NCBI RefSeq assembly: GCF_900113685.1
Contig: NZ_FOQG01000006.1
Span: forward strand, 186,001-250,000
Origin: Nocardioides psychrotolerans
GTDB lineage: Bacteria; Actinomycetota; Actinomycetes; Propionibacteriales; Nocardioidaceae
Length of the DNA: 64,000 nt
Direction of reading: 5' to 3'
The position numbers and the translations under genes are program-made. The notes beneath the pieces are model-generated. The model ran no database searches. It saw only the letters and a program-made list of their open reading frames with translations, and was not told the DNA's origin. Shown here piece after piece: positions 49,700 to 58,526 of this stretch; the stretch's first letter is position 1, and every line of letters starts with the position of its first letter.

Positions 49700-50293
49700 T
49701 CAGGACACCAGCTCATAGACGGTGAGCGTCGCCAGCAGCACGCACACGCCCGCGCCGAGGAAGTGCAGCACGTGGATCGAGATGAACCGGAGCAGGCTGC
49801 GCCCCACGATCACCGCGAGCGCGCTGACGGTGAGAAGCGCGGCCAGCGCGCCGACGAAGACGCTCAGCGGTGCCTCGTACTTCGCGACCAGCGACAGCGT
49901 CACCAGCTGCGACAGGTCGCCCCACTCGGCCGCGAACAGCACCAGGAACGACGCCAGCACCGCCCGCCACCCGGTCACGGGCTTGGCCTTCTCGGCGAAC
50001 TCGTCGCCGCTGGCCGCTTCCTGGTGGCTGCGACCCTCACGGAAGAGGATCACCGCGCCGACCAGGAACAGCACGATCGCCGCGATCTTCACGACGTCTG
50101 GCGGGAGCAGCGACGCGGCGTGACCCAGTGCCACGGCGACGCCGGTCTGCACGGTGAACGCGAGTCCGACGCCGATCCAGACCAGGATCGGGCGGTACTT
50201 CGTCGCCAGCACCAGCGTCGCCAGGAAGGTCTTGTCCGGCAGCTCGACGAGGAAGATCGCGCCGAAGGTGAGCGCGACGGCAGCGAGGTCCAT
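49700..50293 (-). CDS. GDT1/TMEM165 family (UPF0016) cation transporter
   Basis: 197 residues from ATG 50293. Two repeats of the family motif ExGD(K/R)(T/S) in antiparallel halves: VELPDKTFLATLVLA at residues 16-30 and AAEWGDLSQLVTLSL at about 120-134, each followed by hydrophobic helices (six in all). A central hydrophilic loop (GRSHQEAASGDEFAEKAKP) separates them. Bacterial members export Mn2+ or Ca2+. In the first motif Pro replaces Gly. Close to arcA (26 nt), possibly co-transcribed. Confidence 0.9.
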   Translation of the reverse strand: MDLAAVALTFGAIFLVELPDKTFLATLVLATKYRPILVWIGVGLAFTVQTGVAVALGHAASLLPPDVVKIAAIVLFLVGAVILFREGRSHQEAASGDEFAEKAKPVTGWRAVLASFLVLFAAEWGDLSQLVTLSLVAKYEAPLSVFVGALAALLTVSALAVIVGRSLLRFISIHVLHFLGAGVCVLLATLTVYELVS

Positions 50294-50407
50294 GCTCCCA
50301 TTCTCGGACGTGCGCCCGACCACCCTGACGCAGGGGTACGACGGGACCACCCACGCCGTGGTGGGTCCTCTCGCCCGACGTACGCCGGATGCTGAGGGCC
50401 CTGCCCC

Positions 50408-51244
50408 TCAGCTGATCGGGCGGGGAGGCAACCGCGCCTCCAGCGACGCGACCTGCACCTTGAGCTCCTCGAGCGCAGCGAGGATCGCGGCCGACGACTC
50501 GTCGATCTCCTCACCGATCTCCTCAGCCAGCTCCTCGCGCGACTCCGCGGTCTCCCGGTCGAGCGCCTCGACGGCGACGGCGATGAAGAGGTTGAGCACG
50601 ATGTAGGTCGCCATCACGATGAAGAGGATGAAGAACGCCCAGGCCCAGGGGTAGACGTCGGTCGCCGGGCGCACGACGTTGGCCCAGTCGTCACCGGTGG
50701 TGATCTGGAACATGGAGAGCAACGAGGTTCCCAGCGAGCCGAAGTGCTGGGGGTCGACGTCGCCGAAGAGCTGCGTCGCCATCACCGCCCCGATGTAGAG
50801 CAGCATCGCCAGCAGGGCGCCGATCGACGCCATGCCGGGCACGGTGCTGACCAGCGCTCCGACGACCACCCGCATCGAGCGCACGGTCGACAGCAGCCTC
50901 AGCACCCGGAGCACGCGCAGCACCCGGAAGACGGCGTAGGAGCCGCCGCCGGGCACCAGCGAGATCAGCACGACCAGGAAGTCGAAGACGTTCCACGGAC
51001 CCCGGAAGAAGCCGAGGCCGTAGGCGTAGAGCCGCAGCGAGATCTCGACGACGAAGATGCCCACCGTCGCCCAGCCGACGGTCGTCGTCGCGTCGCCGTA
51101 GGACGCCATCCAGCGCGGCGAGACCTCGAGCCCGATGACGGCCGAGTTGACCAGGATGACCGCGATGATCGTCCACTGGAAGGCGCCGGTCTCGACCAGG
51201 CGTCGTACGACGGCGCGTGAGCCGGTCGTGCCCGTGCCGGTCAT
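50408..51244 (-). CDS. Voltage-gated ion channel, single-domain (BacNav/Cav-like)
   Basis: 278 residues from ATG 51244, overlapping the pheA stop. Six-helix subunit: S1 FQWTIIAVILVNSAVIGLEV, S3 WNVFDFLVVLISLV, voltage sensor S4 with FRVLRVLRVLRLLSTVRSMR (repeated Arg every third residue), S5 and the pore. The selectivity filter reads FQITTGDDWANVV, with TGDDW where sodium channels have TLESW, resembling calcium-channel repeats (TGEDW). S6 is FFILFIVMATYIVLNLFIAV. The C-terminus has a coiled coil (EEIGEEIDESSAAILAALEE) for tetramer assembly. Confidence 0.92.
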   Translation of the reverse strand: MTGTGTTGSRAVVRRLVETGAFQWTIIAVILVNSAVIGLEVSPRWMASYGDATTTVGWATVGIFVVEISLRLYAYGLGFFRGPWNVFDFLVVLISLVPGGGSYAVFRVLRVLRVLRLLSTVRSMRVVVGALVSTVPGMASIGALLAMLLYIGAVMATQLFGDVDPQHFGSLGTSLLSMFQITTGDDWANVVRPATDVYPWAWAFFILFIVMATYIVLNLFIAVAVEALDRETAESREELAEEIGEEIDESSAAILAALEELKVQVASLEARLPPRPIS

Positions 51245-52095
51245 GCGCGGAACGAGTCCGCGGGATAAACGCCGAGGATCTTGACGTCGGTCGTGAAGAA
51301 GGTGAGCTCCTCGAGCGCGTGCGCCAGCCCGATCTCGGCCGGGTGGCCGTCGACCTCGGCGAGGAACTGGGTGGCGGAGAAGTGGCCGCCGACCATGTAG
51401 CTCTCCAGCTTGGTCATGTTGACCCCGTTGGTCGCGAAGCCGCCCAGCGCCTTGTAGAGCGCGGCGGGGAGGTTGCGCACGTTGAAGATGAACGACGTGA
51501 CGACCGGCCCGTCGTCGAGGGGAGCCTCGACGTAGTCGCGCGAGAGCACGACGAAGCGGGTGGTGTTGTGGTCCTCGTCCTCGATGTCCTCGGCGAGCAC
51601 GTCGAGGCCGTAGATCTCCGCAGCCAGCGGTGGCGAGATCGCGGCCTGGGTGGGGTCGGCCGCCTCGGCGACCTCGCGCGCGGCGCCCGCGGTGTCGCCG
51701 GAGATGATCGGCACCAGGCCGTGCTCGCGGATGATCTTGCGGCACTGGCCGAGCGCGTGGACGTGGCTGTGCACGGTGGTCACCTGCTCGAGGGACGCGC
51801 CGGGCACCCCGAGCAGGTGGAAGCGGATCCGCAGGAAGTGCTCGGCGATGATGTGCAGGTCGGAGTCGGGCAGGAAGTGGTGGATGTCGGCGACGCGGCC
51901 GGCGATCGAGTTGTCGATCGGGATCATCGCCAGGTCCGCACTGGGGCTCACTCCGGGGCTGCCCTCGACGGCGGCGAAGACGTCCTCGAACGACGCGCAG
52001 GCCAGCGCCTCCCAGTCGGGGTAGTGCTGGCGGCACACCAGGTGGGAGTTGGCGCCGGGCTCACCTTGGTAGGCGATGCGTCGAGGGGAAGTCAC
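51241..52095 (-). CDS. pheA: Prephenate dehydratase with ACT domain
   Basis: 284 residues from GTG 52095. The dehydratase part has RIAYQGEPGANSHL, MIPIDNSIAGRVADIHHFLP and the catalytic DHNTTRFVVLSRD (Thr-Arg-Phe motif). The C-terminal ACT domain contains GVNMTKLESYMVGGHFSATQF, where the classical ESRP Phe-binding motif reads ESYM, as in alpha-proteobacterial-type enzymes. It converts prephenate to phenylpyruvate and is feedback-sensitive to phenylalanine. Overlaps the channel gene, which is unlikely to be functionally related. Confidence 0.94.
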   Translation of the reverse strand: MTSPRRIAYQGEPGANSHLVCRQHYPDWEALACASFEDVFAAVEGSPGVSPSADLAMIPIDNSIAGRVADIHHFLPDSDLHIIAEHFLRIRFHLLGVPGASLEQVTTVHSHVHALGQCRKIIREHGLVPIISGDTAGAAREVAEAADPTQAAISPPLAAEIYGLDVLAEDIEDEDHNTTRFVVLSRDYVEAPLDDGPVVTSFIFNVRNLPAALYKALGGFATNGVNMTKLESYMVGGHFSATQFLAEVDGHPAEIGLAHALEELTFFTTDVKILGVYPADSFRA

Positions 52096-52119
52096 CCGAG
52101 TGAGTTTAGGGTCGGGGAC

Positions 52120-52518
52120 GTGGTCCTCCTCGCCGTTCTCAGCCTCGCGGTCGCGCTCGTCGCGATCACCCTCTCGGTCCTCACCCTCCGCACGACGAGC
52201 AGCGCGCGACGCGCGATGGGCGCGGAGGCCCTCCCCGAGGACGTCCACGGCCTGCGCCAGGAGGTCGCGGCGCTCCGCGCGGAGGCTCGTGGCTCGCTCC
52301 GGCACCTGGCCGTGGTCCGCTACGACGCCTTCGGCGACATGGGCGGTCACCTGTCCTGGTCGCTCGCGCTCCTCGACGACAGCGGTGACGGGGTGGTGCT
52401 GAGCTCGATCCATGGCCGCTCCGACGCCCGCAGCTACGCCAAGAACATCGCCCGGTGGCGCTCCGAGCAGCAGCTCTCACCGGAGGAGGACGAGGCGATC
52501 GCCAACGCCCGGTCCTAG
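52120..52518 (+). CDS. DUF4446 family protein with one membrane helix
   Basis: 132 residues from GTG 52120, only 24 nt from the divergent pheA start. N-terminal helix VLLAVLSLAVALVAITLSVL, a coiled-coil (LRQEVAALRAEARGSLRHL), then the DUF4446 core VVRYDAFGDMGGHLSWSLAL and HGRSDARSYAKNIARWRSEQ. No ribosome site; TAGGGT just upstream fits a leaderless start. Function unknown. Confidence 0.85.
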   Translation: MVLLAVLSLAVALVAITLSVLTLRTTSSARRAMGAEALPEDVHGLRQEVAALRAEARGSLRHLAVVRYDAFGDMGGHLSWSLALLDDSGDGVVLSSIHGRSDARSYAKNIARWRSEQQLSPEEDEAIANARS

Positions 52519-52610
52519 AGGCCGATACGCGGGGGAGACAACTTCCCGGCCCTGGAACGGCACGCTGTTGGCGGCCCGCACCACCGAGGGGACCCCCTTC
52601 GGCAACGGCT

Positions 52611-53351
52611 TCATGGGCGCCGAGGCCCGCTACTACGAGACCTGGAAAGCAGGTCTACCGCTGGGCCCTCGGCGGCAGCGTCTCGATCGAGGGGCCGCCG
52701 ACCCGCCAGCCCCTCGATCGAGGGCTGCTTCGCCATGGACGACGCCGACCCGGGAGCCGCGCTCACCCGCTGCTGACCCGGCCGGGCCATGCCCGCGGTC
52801 GGCTCCAGGAGCCGCTGGCTGCCCGCCGCCCGGTGGCGGGCGGCCAGCGCCAGCAGGCGCAGCCGCGAGGCGGTCCACAGGTGCAGCGAGGTCATCAGGA
52901 AGAGCCCGAGGTAGAGCACGATCGGGTAGAGCCGCTCGGCCGGCATGTCGGAGAAGGCGTGCCAGGGCCATTCGATGATCAGCACCCCGGCGCTCAGCGA
53001 CGCCAGCACGAAACCGCCTGCCATGGTCAGGGTCCAGAGCGCCAGGATCGTGAGCCCGACCATCTCGAGCAAGATCGAGGTCGAGCGCCAGGCCAGGCCC
53101 GCGACGAGCACCGCACCCCCGACGAAGGCCAGGCCTCCGGTCGTCAGCCGCATCCAGTCACCGTACTGATCGAAGGTCGCAGCCGTTCCGTTGAAAAGGA
53201 TCAGGAGTCCGGCCATCAGGCCGATGAGGGCATGGAGGAGCAGCATCCCCAAGCGGTTGGCCTGCTCCCACTCGGCGGCCGCCAGGGGTCGCCGACGCCC
53301 GAACGCGTTCGCGGAACGCGAGGGCGGGGGGTCGCGGCGTGCGCCGATCAC
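52611..53351 (-). CDS. Four-helix membrane protein of unknown function
   Basis: 246 residues from GTG 53351 (AAAGG upstream). Helices: ANRLGMLLLHALIGLMAGLL, LTTGGLAFVGGAVLVAGLAW, VGLTILALWTLTMAGGFVLA and PIVLYLGLFLMTSLHLWTAS. The C-terminal 70 residues are polar and low in family character and contain an inverted repeat in their DNA, so the true end may once have been earlier. No homologue recognised. It lies in a stretch that also holds a kdpE remnant, suggesting a rearranged spot. Confidence 0.6.
   Translation of the reverse strand: MIGARRDPPPSRSANAFGRRRPLAAAEWEQANRLGMLLLHALIGLMAGLLILFNGTAATFDQYGDWMRLTTGGLAFVGGAVLVAGLAWRSTSILLEMVGLTILALWTLTMAGGFVLASLSAGVLIIEWPWHAFSDMPAERLYPIVLYLGLFLMTSLHLWTASRLRLLALAARHRAAGSQRLLEPTAGMARPGQQRVSAAPGSASSMAKQPSIEGLAGRRPLDRDAAAEGPAVDLLSRSRSSGPRRP
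52682..52722 (+). repeat. 13-bp inverted repeat built from CTCGATCGAG
   Basis: CTCGATCGAGGGG (52682-52694) and CCCCTCGATCGAG (52710-52722) are perfectly inverse with a 15-nt loop, and each arm is itself palindromic at its core. It lies inside the C-terminal region of the membrane-protein frame. Confidence 0.65.
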
Positions 53352-53483
53352 GGGAGGACCTTTCGTCGTGACGCAAAGTGTGACAGGCGGGGGGTGACGC
53401 CCACCAGAGACGAAGAGGCGCGCTCACCTGGCCTGTTGGGAGCCAGGATCTGTCCGAAAGGATGACTCCACGAGGTGGCGGCC

Positions 53484-53771
53484 TCAGGGCTCGAGGGTGT
53501 AGCCCAGCCCGCTGGTCGTCAGCAGGTGGCGGGGCCGGGCCGGGTCGGCCTCCAGCTTGCGACGCAGCTGGGCGGCGTAGACGCGCAGGTAGTGGCTCTC
53601 GTGCTCATAGCCCGGACCCCACACCTCGCGCAGCACCTGCTCGCGGGTGACCAGGCGCCCGGCGTTGCGCGCGAGCAGCTCGAGGAAGGCCCACTCCGTG
53701 GGTGTCAGGCGTACGTCGGTCCCCTCGCGCGCGACGCGCTTGCGCGCCAGGTCGATGACCAGGTCACCCAC
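53484..53771 (-). pseudogene. kdpE-like response regulator fragment (DNA-binding domain only)
   Basis: 95 residues from GTG 53771. LTPTEWAFLELLARNAGRLV, then REQVLREVWGPGYEHESHYL, RVYAAQLRRKLEADPARPRH and LLTTSGLGYTLEP are the winged helix of OmpR/PhoB regulators, closest to KdpE (potassium response). The receiver domain is missing; about eight codons upstream the frame meets TGA. No kdpFABC or kdpD is near. It could still bind DNA but cannot be phosphorylated, so I treat it as a remnant. Confidence 0.75.
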
Positions 53772-53807
53772 CTCGACGGTCGAGACCGCGGGCCATCAGG
53801 ACCGAGC

Positions 53808-54215
53808 TCAGCCGACGCCCTTCGTCAGCTCCGCGCCCATCGCTGTGACGAGCGCCTGGAGGCCCTTCATCGGCCGGACCATCACGGTGAAGGACGTCAG
53901 TCGGCCGTCGGTGCCCCAGCGGAGCATGTCCACGCCGTGGACGCTCATGTTGTCGACGACGGAGGTGAACTCCAGCACCGCGCTGTCCTCCGAGCACCAC
54001 TCGGCGACGTAGCGGAGCTCCGGGCCGAGCACGACCATCGCGGCGCCGAGGTATGCGGTGGTGAGCGCCTTGCCCGCCTGCGGGGTGTGGACGGCTGGGG
54101 AGCGGAAGACGACGTCGTCGGCCAGCAGGGCATCGAGGCCGGCCGGGTCGCGGGACTCGGCCACGGCGTGCCAGGCGGCGACCGGAGCGGGGCGGCTGCT
54201 GGTGGGGGCGGTCAT
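53808..54215 (-). CDS. SnoaL-like / NTF2-fold protein
   Basis: 135 residues. VAAWHAVAESRDPAGLDALL then DDVVFRSPAVHTPQAGKALT is the usual start of NTF2-like (SnoaL) folds, with VLEFTSVVDNMSVHGVDMLR as the central sheet. Such cone-shaped dimers bind small hydrophobic molecules, as isomerases, cyclases or scaffolds. Substrate unknown. Transcribed in the same direction as the PAP2/DAGK gene that precedes it by 42 nt. Confidence 0.85.
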   Translation of the reverse strand: MTAPTSSRPAPVAAWHAVAESRDPAGLDALLADDVVFRSPAVHTPQAGKALTTAYLGAAMVVLGPELRYVAEWCSEDSAVLEFTSVVDNMSVHGVDMLRWGTDGRLTSFTVMVRPMKGLQALVTAMGAELTKGVG

Positions 54216-54257
54216 GAGCGCCAGTCAACCACCGTCCCGTGATCACCGACCCGCGGA

Positions 54258-55832
54258 CTAGCGCGGGACCCGCACCAGCAACCGTCCGTGGACACACTCC
54301 ATGTGCAGCTCGCGGCCCGGGCCGATCGAGTCGCCGTCGAGCTGGCGCGGGGTGTCGGTGGCGGCCCTGATGCTGACGCGCTGGCCGGTCATCCGGTTGA
54401 TGGTGTCGTCGGTGCGCGATTGCTTGGCGAGCACCCGGAAGGCCAGGGGGATCCAGGAGAAGAACGTGCGCGGGTGCAGGATCACGACGTCGATCTGGCC
54501 GTCGTCGATGGCGGCGTCGGGCAGCAGCGGCATGCCGGCCTGGAGGAAGCCGACGTTGCCGACGACGACCGTGCGCGCGCGGTGGCGGGTGTAGTCCCCA
54601 CCGTCGACCGAGATGTCGACCCGGACGGCGGGGAACATCAGGGACCTGAGGCCGGAGATCACGTAGGCGATCCAGCCGACCTTCTTCTTCAGGTCCTCGT
54701 TGACGCCCTCCATCAGCGCGGCGTCGAAGCCCATCCCCGCCATCACCGTGAAGTGGCTGTCCTCGATGCCGTCGCCGGTCACCGAGACCATGTCGATCGC
54801 GCGGTCCTGGCCGGTGAGCGCGACGTCGATGGCGGCGCGCACGTAGAGCGGGATGCCGAGGTTGCGGGCGAGCAGGTTTCCGGTGCCGGCGGGCACGATG
54901 CCGACCGGGATGCCGGTGCCGGCGAGCTCGGCGCAGACCTCGCGGACGGTGCCGTCGCCGCCGCAGACGATGACCAGGCCGGCACCCTCGACCGAGGCCT
55001 GCTCGGCCTGGCCGGTGCCGGGGTCCTCGACGGTCGTCAGGTGCCACGACGGCTCCTGCCAGCCAGCCTCGAGGGCCATCGAGGTGACGATCGACTGGAA
55101 CTGCCCGACGTCCTCGACCTTGATCGGGTTGAGCACGACGGCGAGCTTGCGCCCGGGCGGCAGGACCTCGGCCAGCGGCTCGATCTTCTCGGCGTGGCTG
55201 CGCGGCAGCGGGCTGTAGACCGCAAGGCCGAGCAGTACGAAGCCGGCACCGAGGAGCACCCCGCCGATCACGTCGGTCGGGAAGTGCCGCCCGAGCAGCA
55301 CCCGGTCCAGGCAGACGAGGATCACGACCAGGGCGACGGTGACGTCGGCGAAGCGGCGCACGCCGGCACGGCGTACGAGCATCGAGACCAGCACCAGCAC
55401 GATGCCGCCCAGTGCAGCGACCGACGACGCGTGGCCCGAGGGGAACGCGTTGTTGCCCAGCAGCCACTCGGGCTCCTGCCACGCCGGCCGGTCGCGTCCG
55501 ACGCCGAGCTTGATCAGCGTCGTCGCGGCCGAGGTCAGCCCCATCACGCCGGCCGCGTAGAACGCCGCCCGGCGGTAGCCCTTGACGAACATCGCGACCG
55601 CCAGCACGACGGTGTACGCCGTCATGGCGACCGTCCCGAAGGCCACCTCGACCACGCGGAGGAACGAGCGCAGCCCCTGGTCGTCGACGGCCCAGCCACG
55701 CACGGTGTCGCCGCGGTCGTCGAAGGACACCAGGGGGGACCAGCCCTGGTTCACGGCGAGCGCCAGCAACCCGACGAGGCCGAAGCACAGGGCGGACCAG
55801 GTCAGGAGGTGGACGCGAGAACGGTCAAGCAC
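54258..55832 (-). CDS. Fused PAP2 phosphatase and diacylglycerol kinase-like lipid kinase
   Basis: 524 residues from GTG 55832. The N-terminal half is a membrane PAP2 phosphatase with six helices and the three motifs KLGVGRDRP, FPSGHAS and LLGRHFPTDVIGG. The C-terminal half is a DAGK/sphingosine-kinase fold: VVLNPIKV, VIVCGGDGTVREVC, GIPVGIVPAGTGNLLARNL and FDAALMEG. A kinase and a phosphatase of lipids in one chain suggests phosphatidate turnover. Such fusions are common in actinobacteria. Divergent from serS (about 90 nt). Confidence 0.92.
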   Translation of the reverse strand: MLDRSRVHLLTWSALCFGLVGLLALAVNQGWSPLVSFDDRGDTVRGWAVDDQGLRSFLRVVEVAFGTVAMTAYTVVLAVAMFVKGYRRAAFYAAGVMGLTSAATTLIKLGVGRDRPAWQEPEWLLGNNAFPSGHASSVAALGGIVLVLVSMLVRRAGVRRFADVTVALVVILVCLDRVLLGRHFPTDVIGGVLLGAGFVLLGLAVYSPLPRSHAEKIEPLAEVLPPGRKLAVVLNPIKVEDVGQFQSIVTSMALEAGWQEPSWHLTTVEDPGTGQAEQASVEGAGLVIVCGGDGTVREVCAELAGTGIPVGIVPAGTGNLLARNLGIPLYVRAAIDVALTGQDRAIDMVSVTGDGIEDSHFTVMAGMGFDAALMEGVNEDLKKKVGWIAYVISGLRSLMFPAVRVDISVDGGDYTRHRARTVVVGNVGFLQAGMPLLPDAAIDDGQIDVVILHPRTFFSWIPLAFRVLAKQSRTDDTINRMTGQRVSIRAATDTPRQLDGDSIGPGRELHMECVHGRLLVRVPR

Positions 55833-55922
55833 GGCGCCCAGTATGAGCGACGCGATCACCCGCGCACGAACTGGGAAGCAATGGGGATGAGCGCGCCGCC
55901 CGAGCCCCGATAGCCTGGGCCC

Positions 55923-57206
55923 ATGATCGATCCGCGCATCCTCCGTGAAGACCCAGACCGCGTCCGAGCCGCCCAGGCCAAGCGCGGCCTGTCCGACGAC
56001 GTGGTCGATCGCGCACTGGCCGCCGACACCGCCCGTCGTGAGGCGATCACGACCTTCGAGTCGAGGCGTGGTGAGCAGAAGCGGCTCGGCAAGCTGATCC
56101 CCCAGGCGCAGGGTGAGGAGAAGACGGCGCTGCTCACCCGGACCAAGGCGCTCGCGGCCCAGGTCAAGGAGGCCGAGGCCGCCCAGGCGGTGGCCGAGGA
56201 GGAGTGGCGGCAGTCGCTGCTCTCGATCCCCAACCTGGCCGCCGACGAGGTGCCGGCCGGCGGTGAGGACGACTTCGTCGTGCTCGAGACCGTCGGCACG
56301 CCCGCGACGTTCGACTTCGAGCCCCGCGACCACGTCGAGCTCGGTCGGATGCTCGGGGCCATCGACCTCGAGCGTGGCGCCAAGGTCTCCGGCTCGCGCT
56401 TCTACTTCCTCACCGGCGTCGGTGCCGAGCTGGAGTTCGCGCTGATCAACCTCGCCAACGAGACCGCCCGCGAGTTCGGCTTCACCCAGGTGATCGCACC
56501 GTCGATGGTCAAGCCGCGCGCCATGGACGGCACCGGCTTCCTCGGCCAGGCCGCAGACGACGTCTACCGCATCGAGGGCCAGGACATGTACCTCGTCGGC
56601 ACCTCCGAGGTCCCGATGGCCGCCTACCACTCCGACGAGATCCTGGACGGCTCGTCGCTGCCCCTGCGCTACGCCGCGTTCAGCCCGTGCTTCCGCAAGG
56701 AGGCCGGCTCGCACGGCAAGGACACCAAGGGGATCATCCGGGTCCACTGGTTCGACAAGGTGGAGATGTTCGTCTACACGACGGTGGAGGACTCCTACGC
56801 CGAGCACCAGCGGCTGCTGTCGATCGAGAAGGCGTTCCTCGACAAGCTCGAGCTGGCCTACCAGGTGATCGACACCGCGGCCGGCGACCTCGGCCTGTCC
56901 GCTCAGCGCAAGTTCGACTGCGAGGCGTGGATCCCCACCCAGGGCAAGTACCGCGAGCTCACCTCGACCTCCAACTGCACCGAGTTCCAGACCCGACGCC
57001 TCGACACCCGCGGCCGCTTCACCACCGCCGACGGCGGCACCGAGCTCAAGGCGATCGCGACGCTCAACGGCACCCTGTGCGCCGTCCCGCGCGCGATCGT
57101 GGCCATCCTCGAGACCCACCAGCAAGCCGACGGCTCGGTCAAGGTGCCGCAGGCACTGCAGAAGTGGCTGGGACGCGAGGTCCTGGAGCCGGTGACCGGT
57201 GGCTGA
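55923..57206 (+). CDS. serS: Seryl-tRNA synthetase
   Basis: 427 residues. N-terminal coiled-coil arm ([20 protein letters not shown]), then the class II core: motif 2 in [20 protein letters not shown] and the motif-3 region [35 protein letters not shown] is the serine pocket. It charges tRNA-Ser. The stop overlaps the next gene by 8 nt. First gene of a four-gene overlapping unit with two HAD hydrolases and a GNAT protein, a common actinobacterial order. Confidence 0.97.
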   Translation: MIDPRILREDPDRVRAAQAKRGLSDDVVDRALAADTARREAITTFESRRGEQKRLGKLIPQAQGEEKTALLTRTKALAAQVKEAEAAQAVAEEEWRQSLLSIPNLAADEVPAGGEDDFVVLETVGTPATFDFEPRDHVELGRMLGAIDLERGAKVSGSRFYFLTGVGAELEFALINLANETAREFGFTQVIAPSMVKPRAMDGTGFLGQAADDVYRIEGQDMYLVGTSEVPMAAYHSDEILDGSSLPLRYAAFSPCFRKEAGSHGKDTKGIIRVHWFDKVEMFVYTTVEDSYAEHQRLLSIEKAFLDKLELAYQVIDTAAGDLGLSAQRKFDCEAWIPTQGKYRELTSTSNCTEFQTRRLDTRGRFTTADGGTELKAIATLNGTLCAVPRAIVAILETHQQADGSVKVPQALQKWLGREVLEPVTGG

Positions 57207-58026
57207 GGACTGGAAGCCCGGCATCGTCGCGCTCGACATCGACGGCACCCTGCTGAAGTGGATCGAGGGCGCCGGCTCGACCTACGAGCAGGTCGAGCCC
57301 GCTGTCCACGACGCCATCCACCGCGCCCTCGACGCCGGCGCCCACGTGGTGCTCGCGTCCGGCCGCTCGCCGCACGGCATGACCCCGATCGCCGACCTGC
57401 TCGACCTGCGCGGCCAGGACGCCGAGCGGCTGTGGATCGTGGCCAGCAACGGCGCCGTGGTGTTCCGCTACCCGCCGCTCGAGGTCGTCCACGAGGAGAC
57501 CTTCGACGCCGGGCCCGCGGTCAAGCTCATCCTGGAGCGCCAGCCGACAGCGCGGGTCGCGGTCGAGGAGCGCGGCATCGGCTACCGCGTCAGCACGCCC
57601 TTCCCCGACGGCGAGCTCTCGGGCGACATGATCGTCACGCCCGTCGAGGAGCTCGTGGCCGGTCCGGTCAGTCGTGTCATCATCCGCGACCCCGACGCCA
57701 GCGCCGAGCAGTTCGTCGAGCTCGCGAAGGCGCTCGGACTGCACGGCACCAACTACGTCGTCGGCTGGACCGCCTGGCTGGACCTGTCGCCGGTCGGGGT
57801 CTCCAAGGCCTCCGGGCTCGGCCACGTCGCGTCGGCCCTCGGGCTTACCGCCGCCGACGTCCTGGCGATCGGTGATGGTCGCAACGACATCGAGATGCTC
57901 CAGTGGGCCGGCCGCGGGGTCGCCATGGGCCAGTCGGTCCAGGAGGTCATCGACGTGGCCGACGCCGTCACCGAGTCGGTCTACGAGGACGGCGCCGCCA
58001 TCGAGATCGACCGCTGGTTCCGGTGA
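57199..58026 (+). CDS. HAD-superfamily hydrolase (Cof/IIB type), first
   Basis: 275 residues from GTG 57199. Motif [12 protein letters not shown] (nucleophile Asp), motif [10 protein letters not shown], the cap with VASNGAVVF, and motif [16 protein letters not shown]. Cof-type IIB phosphatases dephosphorylate sugar phosphates and related metabolites in the cytoplasm. Overlaps both neighbours. Substrate not predictable. Confidence 0.9.
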   Translation: MAEDWKPGIVALDIDGTLLKWIEGAGSTYEQVEPAVHDAIHRALDAGAHVVLASGRSPHGMTPIADLLDLRGQDAERLWIVASNGAVVFRYPPLEVVHEETFDAGPAVKLILERQPTARVAVEERGIGYRVSTPFPDGELSGDMIVTPVEELVAGPVSRVIIRDPDASAEQFVELAKALGLHGTNYVVGWTAWLDLSPVGVSKASGLGHVASALGLTAADVLAIGDGRNDIEMLQWAGRGVAMGQSVQEVIDVADAVTESVYEDGAAIEIDRWFR

Positions 58027-58526
58027 CCGAGGACGCAGTCGTCGGCGAGCCTGCTGTCTCGCCGGTCGCGTCCCTGCCCGCGCTGATCAGCTCCGAGCGG
58101 CTGCGCCTGATCCCCATCAGCGCCGCCGACGCCGCCGACATGCTGGCCGGTCGCCACCAGGACCGCTGGCACCCCGACTACCCCCGCCGTGACGACGTCG
58201 ACGCAGCGGCCATGGTCCGCGCCGGGGACACCTGGGGTCCGCGCCACGTGGTCCTCGGGATGCTGGCGGTCGGCTCCATCGGCTGCTTCGGCCCGCCGAC
58301 GGACGGTGAGACCGAGGTCGGCTACGGCCTCGTGGAGGCGGCCCGCGGCGGTGGCGTGGCCACGGAGGCGCTGCGTGCCCTGGTCGCGCAGACCGACCTC
58401 GTCGGCGTACGACTGCGCGCCAGCGTGCGGGTCCTGGCCAAGTGCGGCTTCACCGAGCTGCGTGGCAGCAACGAGGACGGCGACCTGGTCATGGCCCGGC
58501 CGCTGCCCGTCCGGACGGCACCGTGA
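58023..58526 (+). CDS. GNAT family N-acetyltransferase
   Basis: 167 residues from GTG 58023 (4-nt overlap). Family order: LISSERLRLIPISAADAADM at the start, a middle strand VVLGMLAVGSIGC, the acetyl-CoA region VGYGLVEAARGGGVATEALR and VLAKCGFTELRGS near the end. This is the RimJ/RimL-like branch, but the loop is unusual (ARGGGVATEA for R-x-x-G-x-G/A). Substrate unknown. Sandwiched between two HAD genes. Confidence 0.82.
   Translation: MTEDAVVGEPAVSPVASLPALISSERLRLIPISAADAADMLAGRHQDRWHPDYPRRDDVDAAAMVRAGDTWGPRHVVLGMLAVGSIGCFGPPTDGETEVGYGLVEAARGGGVATEALRALVAQTDLVGVRLRASVRVLAKCGFTELRGSNEDGDLVMARPLPVRTAP

Noticed and set aside
52412-52978. Possible + strand gene containing WNGTLLAARTTEGTPFGNGF
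   Set aside because: It is the DUF4446 tail read in another frame, then antisense to the membrane protein; no start or family match.
54258-57248. Minus-strand frame open for 996 codons across serS
   Set aside because: Only the part from 55832 down matches PAP2/DAGK; the rest lies antisense to serS and is Asp/Gly/Leu-rich shadow typical of high-G+C DNA.
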